Shown: in pieces, positions 16,092 through 21,817 of the stretch
Numbering within the stretch: position 1 is the first letter of the stretch
Layout of the letters: each line of letters begins with the position of its first letter
Source of the DNA: an uncultured Collinsella sp.
GTDB lineage: Bacteria > Actinomycetota > Coriobacteriia > Coriobacteriales > Coriobacteriaceae
DNA length: 32,669 nt
NCBI GenBank assembly: GCA_949287065.1
Contig: CASEEV010000092.1
Coordinates: 1-32,669, forward strand
Direction of reading: 5' to 3'
The notes under the pieces: generated by a model
What the model was told of the DNA's origin: nothing
Databases searched by the model: none
What the model saw: the letters and a program-made list of their open reading frames with translations, nothing else
Made by a program: the position numbers and the translations under genes

Positions 16092-16884
16092 GGCGTATCA
16101 CCTCCCGTGCAAGCTGCATATATGCACGCGCCCCCTTATTGTTGGGAGCGTACTTAACTACCGGCAAACCAAACGACGGCGCCTCGGACACCTTCACCGA
16201 CCGAGGGATAACCGCCTGAAACACCTTCTTGCCAAAATAACCGCGAACCTCGTCGACCACCTGGTTGGCAAGCGTCGTGCGTGAGTCGTACATCGTAAGC
16301 AGCACGCCGAAGGTCTCGAGATGTCTGTTGAGACGATCCTTGACCATCTTCATCGACTCAAGGAGCTTGGTCACGCCCTCAAGCGCGTAGTACTCGCACT
16401 GTATCGGGATCAGCACGCTATCCGCAGCCGTCAGGGCATTGACCGTCAGTAAGCCGAGCGAGGGCGGACAGTCGATAAACACGTAGTCAAAATCATCTTT
16501 GAGCCCAACGATGATATCCCTCAGACGCATCTCGCGCGCCATTACCGATACAAGCTCGACCTCGGCGCCGGCAAGCTGAATGGTCGAGGGAACCAGAAAC
16601 ACCTTCTTGCACGGCGTCTCCATCACCAGGTTCTCAATCGGCGTACTGCGAAGCAAGGCATCGTAGATGCACGCGTCAAGCCCCTCTTTCTCGATACCGA
16701 AGCCGCTTGTGGTGTTGCCTTGGGGATCGAAGTCGACAACAAGAACCTTCTTGTTGTACTCGCCGAGAGCTGCCGCCAAATTCACCGCCGTCGTTGACTT
16801 ACCGACGCCGCCCTTCTGGTTCAGAATCGCGATGATCTGAGATTCTTTCTTGGCCTTCGAGCGCGGCACATCCTTGTATCCCAC
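16084..16884 (-). CDS. parA: Chromosome-partitioning ATPase ParA/Soj
   Basis: Walker-type ATPase that moves the ParB-parS complex and in some bacteria modulates DnaA. 266 residues starting with GTG at 16884; AAGGAG lies 7-8 nt upstream and no nearer ATG exists. The deviant Walker A motif KGGVGKST holds the signature Lys K24 and K29. Further family motifs are LVVDFDPQGN and FIDCPPSLGLLTVNAL. About 14 basic residues precede the ATPase core, as in other chromosomal ParA proteins that bind DNA non-specifically. The parS site at 16906-16921 lies 22 bp before the start codon, so ParB binding there could repress the operon. Confidence 0.96.
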   Translation of the reverse strand: MGYKDVPRSKAKKESQIIAILNQKGGVGKSTTAVNLAAALGEYNKKVLVVDFDPQGNTTSGFGIEKEGLDACIYDALLRSTPIENLVMETPCKKVFLVPSTIQLAGAEVELVSVMAREMRLRDIIVGLKDDFDYVFIDCPPSLGLLTVNALTAADSVLIPIQCEYYALEGVTKLLESMKMVKDRLNRHLETFGVLLTMYDSRTTLANQVVDEVRGYFGKKVFQAVIPRSVKVSEAPSFGLPVVKYAPNNKGARAYMQLAREVIRRG

Positions 16885-16905
16885 TACAACTTCTCCTTAC
16901 TGCGA

Positions 16906-16921
16906 TGTTTCACATGAAACA
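16906..16921. promoter_or_regulatory. parS-like site 2
   Basis: TGTTTCACATGAAACA differs from consensus parS at one base (A for G at position 10). It lies in the parA leader just upstream of the ribosome site, a position suited to autoregulation. Confidence 0.75.
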
Positions 16922-17022
16922 ACACAATCGAGCTTTAGCCCCTTTGTCAGCAACAGCAGCGGACCGTAGCGCCATTCTATAGTACCGTGCGGACACGAAC
17001 GAAACTACGAGCCCAACATGTC

Positions 17023-17056
17023 GCAGGCCTATGTTTCACGTGAAACATAGGCCTGC
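17023..17056. promoter_or_regulatory. Perfect parS in a 34-bp palindrome (site 3)
   Basis: Bases 17032-17047 match the consensus parS exactly. The symmetry extends to a perfect 34-bp palindrome, 17023-17056, in the rsmG-parA intergenic region. Flanking symmetry beyond the 16-mer (AGGCCTA on the left arm) is more than ParB needs and could also form an RNA hairpin at the end of rsmG mRNA. Confidence 0.9.
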
Positions 17057-17078
17057 ACAACAAACAACTCAACCAGCC

Positions 17079-17795
17079 TTATGCAAGCGGATCGCGCTTT
17101 GCCTTACCGATAGGGCGCGGCAATTTGATCCTGGGATGACTGCTGCGCTGATAGCAGATGATCGTGCGGTGACCCTTGTCGTCGGGCAGATCGTACTCGT
17201 CAAACGAGATCCTTCGCATGCCACAGATTGTTGCTGCGGCATCGCCGGAGGCGATCTCATCCTCGCCGGGGTTTCCCTTCGATACAGCAAGGACACCGTC
17301 GAAGGAGAGCAGCGGAGAAGCGTACTCCACAAGCGTCGGCAGGCTCGCAACGGCACGGGCCGTAACGAAGCCGAATTCCTTGCCATGCAGCTGGGCATAC
17401 GCCTCAACACGGTCGCACACCGTTGAGATGCCCGTCAGGCCAAGCTGCTTAACAAACCCGGTCACTTCATGAATCTTCTTGCCCGTGGAGTCGAGAAGCA
17501 CGCCGCGTCGCCCGGAGCAGATCGCGAGAGGGATACCGGGGAAGCCGGCACCGGTGCCCATATCGAGGAAGAACCCCGAGGAGCGCTTGAGGTACGGGAG
17601 AAGCAGAAGCGAATCAACTACATGCAGAATCAACGCGTCTTCCGGAGAGGTAATGCGCGTTAAGTTAATGCGCTCGTTTGCAGCGACCACCATGTCGAGA
17701 TGCTCAAGCAAGCGCTCTGCCTGTTCAAGAGAGATGCTGATCCCCACCTCGTCGGCTAAAGACAGCAAACGCTGAGTGGTTTCCTTTTGCTCCAT
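17079..17795 (-). CDS. rsmG: 16S rRNA (G527-N7)-methyltransferase RsmG
   Basis: S-adenosylmethionine-dependent methylation of G527 in 16S rRNA; loss gives low-level streptomycin resistance in other bacteria. 238 residues. The SAM-binding loop is FFLDMGTGAGFPGIPLAI at about 75-92, preceded by the family motif ERINLTRI (41-48). GGAGC 6-7 nt before the ATG at 17795 is the ribosome site. It stands upstream of parA-parB, as in many Gram-positive origin regions, and the parS palindrome follows its stop. Confidence 0.95.
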   Translation of the reverse strand: MEQKETTQRLLSLADEVGISISLEQAERLLEHLDMVVAANERINLTRITSPEDALILHVVDSLLLLPYLKRSSGFFLDMGTGAGFPGIPLAICSGRRGVLLDSTGKKIHEVTGFVKQLGLTGISTVCDRVEAYAQLHGKEFGFVTARAVASLPTLVEYASPLLSFDGVLAVSKGNPGEDEIASGDAAATICGMRRISFDEYDLPDDKGHRTIICYQRSSHPRIKLPRPIGKAKRDPLA

Positions 17796-18110
17796 TTATA
17801 GCTCCGTTTCGCAACCGTCAGCATGCCACGCGAATGCCAAGAACTGCACGATGCAGCGCATAGCATTCGCTTACGACCTGTACCCCAGTATACTCAGTTC
17901 ACAGAAGAAGGACAGCCGTAGGCACAGGAGCGCCGCACCACCATAGAGAGGCAGATGCAGAAGAGCAGCGCGTAGCTGCACACACACGCACACCAACGGT
18001 GCAAACGTGCATTCAGCGACTCAAATCCATGCCCCGAAAATCCCAGTCGCACATCGTACAAAAAAGGGGGAGTCCGAAGACTCCCCACAACACAATATGT
18101 GACAAGGCGC
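17796..18110. other. rsmG leader with structured stem-loop
   Basis: No gene is seen. An outer 8-bp inverted repeat, 17830-17837 (GCGAATGC) with 17863-17870, encloses an inner hairpin CTGCA-CGA-TGCAG (17844-17856). A possible leftward -10 box TATACT is at 17887-17892; its -35 is poor. If that promoter is real, the stem-loop lies within the first 60 nt of the rsmG transcript. The jag terminator occupies 18060-18086. Confidence 0.5.
18060..18086 (-). terminator. Terminator of jag
   Basis: On the minus strand GGGGAGTC-TTCG-GACTCCCC (18067-18086) forms a perfect 8-bp stem with a stable UUCG loop, followed by C and TTTTTT. A textbook intrinsic terminator. Confidence 0.92.
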
Positions 18111-18728
18111 TTAGTCGATCTCTACGGGAACCACAACCACGAAGCGATCAGGATCAACGCCCTCGGAATGCGTTACTACATCGTCGTAATCGCGCAGCGC
18201 AAGGTGCACGAGACGACGCTCGTAGGCGTTCATCGGAGGAAGCTTGACCGAACCGCCGGTACGAAGCGCGCGCTTTGCGGCGTTGCGCGCCATGCCGGCG
18301 AGCTTGCTCTTACGGCGGCTCTTGTACCCCTCAACGTCCACCACGAGCGGGAAGCGGAACCCCAGCTTACGGCTGACCATCAGCGAGACGAGCGTCTGCA
18401 GCGCGTCAAGCGTACGGCCATGGCGACCGATAAGCACCGCAAGGTCGCCGCCGGACACATCGAGGATCAACTCGTCGTCATCGCCGTCGTACTCGTCGAT
18501 AGCGCACTTGTCGGCACCGAAGTGAGAGAGAATGGTGCGCAGAACGTCGATCGCAATGTCGGCCACCAGATCGAGCTCGTCGTCGGTCAGAGGCTCGCCG
18601 GACTTCACGTGCGCGGCAAGCTCGGGATAGTCGCCGGTATAGCCCTCCAAGACGTCGTCCGCAGCAGCCTGAGGCTCGGAAGCCGCCTGCTCAGGGGCGT
18701 CGACGTCGATCTCTACAACATCGTCCAT
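18111..18728 (-). CDS. jag: RNA-binding protein Jag/KhpB (KH and R3H domains)
   Basis: Cytoplasmic RNA-binding protein that, with KhpA, affects cell elongation and division in Gram-positive bacteria. 205 residues. An acidic, Ala-rich N-terminal tail (1-50) stands where longer homologues carry the Jag_N domain. A KH domain (about 85-135) has the GxxG loop GRHG at 101-104, and an R3H domain has R171 and H175 in RRLVH. AAAGGAG 5 nt before the ATG is a strong ribosome site. It follows yidC as in most Gram-positive bacteria, but a terminator hairpin separates them. Confidence 0.93.
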   Translation of the reverse strand: MDDVVEIDVDAPEQAASEPQAAADDVLEGYTGDYPELAAHVKSGEPLTDDELDLVADIAIDVLRTILSHFGADKCAIDEYDGDDDELILDVSGGDLAVLIGRHGRTLDALQTLVSLMVSRKLGFRFPLVVDVEGYKSRRKSKLAGMARNAAKRALRTGGSVKLPPMNAYERRLVHLALRDYDDVVTHSEGVDPDRFVVVVPVEID

Positions 18729-18738
18729 AGAAACTCCT

Positions 18739-18758
18739 TTAGTAAGGTGCCTTACTAA
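18739..18758. promoter_or_regulatory. Palindrome next to the jag ribosome site
   Basis: TTAGTAAGG-TG-CCTTACTAA has perfect 9-bp arms and directly precedes AAAGGAG of jag on the minus strand. As RNA it could sequester the ribosome site; as DNA it could be an operator. Confidence 0.5.
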
Positions 18759-18760
18759 TA

Positions 18761-18789
18761 AAAAGGAGCGCGCCCTAATGGCGCGCTCC
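18761..18789 (-). terminator. Terminator of the rpmH-rnpA-yidD-yidC operon
   Basis: On the minus strand the perfect 10-bp stem GGAGCGCGCC/GGCGCGCTCC (18789-18780 with 18774-18765) has loop ATTAG and is followed by TTTTATTA. It lies 3 bp after the yidC stop. Confidence 0.88.
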
Positions 18790-18791
18790 GC

Positions 18792-19553
18792 TTAGTGCTT
18801 CTTGTGCGGACGCGCTTTGCGCTCGCGGCGCACCACGTCCACCTCAACAGGCGCCGAAGCCAAACGGGCTTCTTCCTCGGCCTTGGCCTGCTCCATCACG
18901 CGCTTGGTGATGAAGACCTGCTGGATAACCGCCCATGCGCTCGACGTATCGTAGTACAGAAGCACGCCGGCGGGCAGGCTCCAACCGATCACGACCATGA
19001 AGACGGCCATGAAGATGGCGGTGGTCTTCATGCTCGAAGCCTGAGCGCCCGTCTGATTGCGGGAGGTCAAAAGCGTCGGGATGAGCGTAAGGACGCCGAA
19101 GAGCGCAAGGATGATGAGGTACGGCAGCGCCGCCACAATGTCGCCGCTCGCAAAAGAGCCGCCAGGCGTGCCCGCGAGGTTCGGGATGATGTTGTAGAAC
19201 GAACCGCCGTCGGGAATGCGGTCGCGAAGCACCGTGAAGAGCGCGAAGAAGACCGGCATCTGAATGAGCAGTGGCAGGCACCCGCCGAGCGGGTTGAACT
19301 TGTTCTCGGCCTGGAACTTCATCATCTCTTCGTTCAGGCGCTGGGGGTCGTCGGCGTACTTGTCCTGCAGCTCCTGCAGCTTGGGCTGGAGCACCTGCAT
19401 GCGCGCCGTGGACTTGGTGGCGCGCGTCTGCAGCGGGGTCAGGATAAGACGGATGATGAGGACCAGGATGATGATCGAGAGACCCCAGTCAACCGCGATG
19501 CTCTGAATGAACTGAAGCACCGCGAAGATAATGTCAACGAGCCAATCCCACAT
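18792..19553 (-). CDS. yidC: Membrane protein insertase YidC
   Basis: Inserts and folds inner-membrane proteins, alone or with SecYEG. 253 residues from ATG at 19553, 8 nt after GGAGG; an upstream ATG seven codons earlier lies on that site and is rejected. The conserved Arg of the hydrophilic groove is R35 in LIIRLILTP. The cytoplasmic hairpin is at about 45-80 (QPKLQELQDKYADDPQRLNEEMMKF) and FNPLGGCLPLLIQMPVF follows. It ends with a basic tail that can touch the ribosome. No lipoprotein signal is present, unlike SpoIIIJ-type homologues of Firmicutes. Encoded after rnpA and yidD. Confidence 0.95.
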   Translation of the reverse strand: MWDWLVDIIFAVLQFIQSIAVDWGLSIIILVLIIRLILTPLQTRATKSTARMQVLQPKLQELQDKYADDPQRLNEEMMKFQAENKFNPLGGCLPLLIQMPVFFALFTVLRDRIPDGGSFYNIIPNLAGTPGGSFASGDIVAALPYLIILALFGVLTLIPTLLTSRNQTGAQASSMKTTAIFMAVFMVVIGWSLPAGVLLYYDTSSAWAVIQQVFITKRVMEQAKAEEEARLASAPVEVDVVRRERKARPHKKH

Positions 19554-19580
19554 GAGATTTTCCTCCGATGGCACCGCGGC

Positions 19581-19793
19581 CTACGGTACCGGGTCGTAGC
19601 CACCCGCATGCAGCGGATGGCACCTTACGATGCGCTTCAACCCCAGCCAGGACCCTCGGAGAACACCGTACCTCTCGATGGCCTCGAGACAGTATTGGGA
19701 ACACGTGGGGATGTAGATACACGAGTCGGGCAGCAACGGCGAAACACGGCGCTGGTACAGGCGGATCAGCGCCAGTGCAGCGCGCTTAATCAC
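19581..19793 (-). CDS. yidD: Membrane protein insertion efficiency factor YidD
   Basis: Small amphipathic protein that assists YidC-dependent insertion. 70 residues if started at GTG 19793, which overlaps the rnpA stop (GTGATTAA) and has GAGGAGG 6-7 nt upstream; a TTG at 19808 lies on that site. The family core [19 protein letters not shown] and the C-terminal [13 protein letters not shown] are present. It sits between rnpA and yidC, its standard place, and is coupled to rnpA. Confidence 0.93.
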   Translation of the reverse strand: MIKRAALALIRLYQRRVSPLLPDSCIYIPTCSQYCLEAIERYGVLRGSWLGLKRIVRCHPLHAGGYDPVP

Positions 19794-20133
19794 GCGGAGC
19801 CTCCTCAATAGTGAGCCCGGCGCGCTTCATGAGGGAGCGCAGGGCCCGGCACATCTCGTCTGGGCGAGAAACGCGCGTGCGCGGGGTGGCGAACAGGATA
19901 AGGTCTTTGCCGGCCACCGGGAGCGCGCAGGCCTCGGCCGTGGCGCGCAGAACGCGCTTTGAGCGATTGCGCACGACGGCGCACCCAAGCCGCTTAGCTG
20001 CGACAAAGGCGACCCGTCCGGGGTCGCCTTTGTCGGATGCATCGCAGATGATCATGCGAATGAGCGGATGGTTGTAGCGTTTCCCATGAGTGAACACACG
20101 CTCGAAGTCTTGCTTGGACTTGATGGTATTCAT
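19786..20133 (-). CDS. rnpA: Ribonuclease P protein component
   Basis: Protein subunit of RNase P, which matures tRNA 5' ends. 115 residues. The RNR motif region [13 protein letters not shown] (about 53-65) binds the catalytic RNA. It follows rpmH by 24 bp. No clear Shine-Dalgarno precedes the ATG, so translation may depend on rpmH. The rnpB RNA is not in this window. Confidence 0.95.
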   Translation of the reverse strand: MNTIKSKQDFERVFTHGKRYNHPLIRMIICDASDKGDPGRVAFVAAKRLGCAVVRNRSKRVLRATAEACALPVAGKDLILFATPRTRVSRPDEMCRALRSLMKRAGLTIEEAPRD

Positions 20134-20157
20134 ATAAGATGAGATATGCCCGCTTCG

Positions 20158-20292
20158 CTACACGCAGAGACGCTTGCGACCCTTGGCACGACGACGGGCC
20201 AGAACAGCACGGCCGCCCTTGGTGGCCATGCGGGCGCGGAAGCCGTGGGTCTTGGCGCGCTTGCGCTTGTTAGGCTGATACGTACGCTTCAT
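20158..20292 (-). CDS. rpmH: 50S ribosomal protein L34
   Basis: A 44-residue, very basic ribosomal protein, [20 protein letters not shown] followed by [20 protein letters not shown]. The match to L34 is unmistakable. GGAGG stands 9 nt before the ATG. It is the first gene of the operon driven by the promoter at 20352-20381. Confidence 0.97.
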   Translation of the reverse strand: MKRTYQPNKRKRAKTHGFRARMATKGGRAVLARRRAKGRKRLCV

Positions 20293-20351
20293 GTCTCATT
20301 TCCTCCTGTTGCGTTTCAAGTGCCTATGCTTGTGGCAGCTTAAGCTCCAGA

Positions 20352-20381
20352 ATTGTAGAGAATAACTCCAGCTCATGTCAA
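20352..20381 (-). promoter_or_regulatory. Promoter of rpmH-rnpA-yidD-yidC
   Basis: On the minus strand TTGACA (20376-20381) and TACAAT (20352-20357) are separated by 18 nt. The -35 is perfect and the -10 has one deviation. The transcript would start near 20345, 53 nt before rpmH. Confidence 0.85.
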
Positions 20382-20452
20382 TGACGCGCGTAAAACACAC
20401 AGGGCAAACACCTCGGGAGATGTTAAAATTTCTTTCACGATATTTCGTCGAC

Positions 20453-20514
20453 TTTTCAACAGCTCCTGTTGGAATTGTTGATAACTTTTCACGAAGTTGC
20501 TTCAGTTTTCAACA
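20453..20514. promoter_or_regulatory. DnaA-box-like cluster upstream of the GHKL-ATPase gene
   Basis: TTTTCAACA occurs at 20453-20461 and 20506-20514 and TGTTGATAA (reverse TTATCAACA) at 20476-20484. All differ from TTWTCCACA by the same C-to-A change. Three such sites in 62 bp of AT-rich sequence near dnaA suggest a low-affinity DnaA-binding region. Confidence 0.55.
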
Positions 20515-20529
20515 TGTTTTGAAAAGTTG

Positions 20530-20557
20530 TTGGAACAGCGCGGAAGAGTCGTAAAAT
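20530..20557 (+). promoter_or_regulatory. Promoter candidate of the GHKL-ATPase gene
   Basis: TTGGAA (20530-20535) and TAAAAT (20552-20557) are 16 nt apart. The predicted start near 20564 precedes the ATG at 20593 and argues against the TTG at 20497. The DnaA-like boxes lie directly upstream. Confidence 0.45.
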
Positions 20558-20592
20558 CGCAGGTCAAACGTAGTAGCGAACATGAAACGGGC

Positions 20593-21759
20593 ATGGCTAT
20601 GGCGGATTCGTTCTACCCCTTCGTCGACTCGGGCGAGAAAGTTGCCACCAACAGGCACATCACAGCGGCGCAAAAAAGCCCCTTCGCCGAGGCGCAGCGC
20701 GCGCAGGCAGGCGCCGAGTTGGGCGCGTACGAAGCGATGGATGCGCGTGGCGAATCTGAGCAGGTCGGAGCAGGGGGCGGCGCCGAACTCGTGCGCTACC
20801 CGGCCCGTATCGCCATCTACGACGACCTCTTGTCGACGCCGCGCGTCATCGTGGTGGAACCCAAAGACATCCGGTCGTACCTTGAGGAGATCACCAACAC
20901 GGTCAACGCCTGCGTAAAAGAGCAGGGCGGCTCCATCCCCTTCATGGTCATACGCGAGATCGTCGAGAACTTCATCCACGCGTACTTTATAGAACCCACG
21001 GTCTCGATTCTCGACAGCGGCAACACCATCCGTTTCGCCGACCAGGGACCGGGCATCGCCAACAAGGACCTCGCCCTCGAGGCGGGCATGACCAGCGCCG
21101 ACGAGCATATGAAGCGTTACATCCGCGGCGTGGGCTCGGGCTTTCCAACCGTTCAGCAGTACCTCGAGATGGCGGGCGGCAAGCTTGTGATCGAGGACAA
21201 CATGAACCGCGGAACCGTGGTGACCGTCACGCTCGACCAGACGCGCCTCGCAGGATACGGGCAGCCTGCTCCCGCGGGCGCGGCGACCCCTCAGGGCGAC
21301 CCGCGCTACGCCGGCGCGGTGCCCGGGGCAGGGGCCGCGCCGGCGGGTGCGGGCTACGGATCCCCGTGGGGCGCGCAGCCCTACCAGCCTTACCCCGCCC
21401 CATGGCCGGGCGCACAGGCACAGGCGGCGCCGATGCCCTGGCAGCAGCCGCAAGGATATGGATTTCCTCAGAGTTATCCACAAGGGCCGCAGATGTTTTC
21501 CACACCTCCGCAACCTGCGGAAACAGCAATGGCCGCGCAGGGCGAAGCAGCGCCCTTCATCTCGGAACGGGGGCATCTAGCTCTTGGTTTCCTACTCGAG
21601 CACGGATCCTGCGGACCTACCGAGCTCGCGCGAGCGTTCGGCTCCTCCAATCCCACGTGGTCCCGCGAGCTTGCTACACTGGCAGAAACGGGACTCGTCA
21701 TCAAGCGAGGCCAGAAGCACTTCCTCACCGAGTTCGGCAAAACGTACGCGGCGCACTAG
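20593..21759 (+). CDS. GHKL-type ATPase joined to a C-terminal winged helix, next to dnaA; function unknown
   Basis: 388 residues from ATG at 20593. Residues about 115-215 form a histidine-kinase-like ATP-binding domain: N box REIVENFIHA with N126, G1 box DQGPGI (150-155), and G2 box GVGSGF (179-184) followed by the strand GTVVTVTL. There is no dimerisation/phospho-acceptor domain, so it is not an ordinary sensor kinase and is closer in layout to anti-sigma-factor ATPases. A Gly/Pro/Gln/Tyr-rich linker (about 220-320) leads to a winged helix at about 322-388 (LALGFLLEHGSCGPTELARAF ... ending FLTEFGKTYAAH). The ribosome site is weak; ATG 20599 is an alternative. It lies in the slot between rpmH and dnaA, and its coding sequence contains two perfect DnaA boxes. 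A role in regulating initiation is inference. Confidence 0.82.
   Translation: MAMADSFYPFVDSGEKVATNRHITAAQKSPFAEAQRAQAGAELGAYEAMDARGESEQVGAGGGAELVRYPARIAIYDDLLSTPRVIVVEPKDIRSYLEEITNTVNACVKEQGGSIPFMVIREIVENFIHAYFIEPTVSILDSGNTIRFADQGPGIANKDLALEAGMTSADEHMKRYIRGVGSGFPTVQQYLEMAGGKLVIEDNMNRGTVVTVTLDQTRLAGYGQPAPAGAATPQGDPRYAGAVPGAGAAPAGAGYGSPWGAQPYQPYPAPWPGAQAQAAPMPWQQPQGYGFPQSYPQGPQMFSTPPQPAETAMAAQGEAAPFISERGHLALGFLLEHGSCGPTELARAFGSSNPTWSRELATLAETGLVIKRGQKHFLTEFGKTYAAH
21474..21504 (+). promoter_or_regulatory. Two consensus DnaA boxes inside the GHKL-ATPase gene
   Basis: TTATCCACA at 21474-21482 and TTTTCCACA at 21496-21504 are exact matches to TTWTCCACA, in the same orientation and 22 bp apart, about two helical turns. 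They fall in the sequence encoding the low-complexity linker, where codon choice is free. Confidence 0.75.
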
Positions 21760-21817
21760 CCCAGCACCGTCGCCGCAATACCTATATAACTAGCCCCACA
21801 CGACCAAGCAGGTTGCC

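Larger units (their letters stand above)
20293..20592. other. Divergent regulatory region between rpmH and the GHKL-ATPase gene, with DnaA boxes
   Basis: AT-richer than its surroundings. It holds the leftward rpmH promoter (20352-20381), a cluster of DnaA-box-like 9-mers (20453-20514) and a rightward promoter candidate (20530-20557). This corresponds to the rpmH-dnaA origin region of other Gram-positive bacteria. Confidence 0.7.

Noticed and set aside
20497-20592. TTG at 20497 as start of the GHKL-ATPase gene
   Set aside because: It would place coding sequence over the DnaA-like box and promoter candidate; the first 32 residues show no domain.
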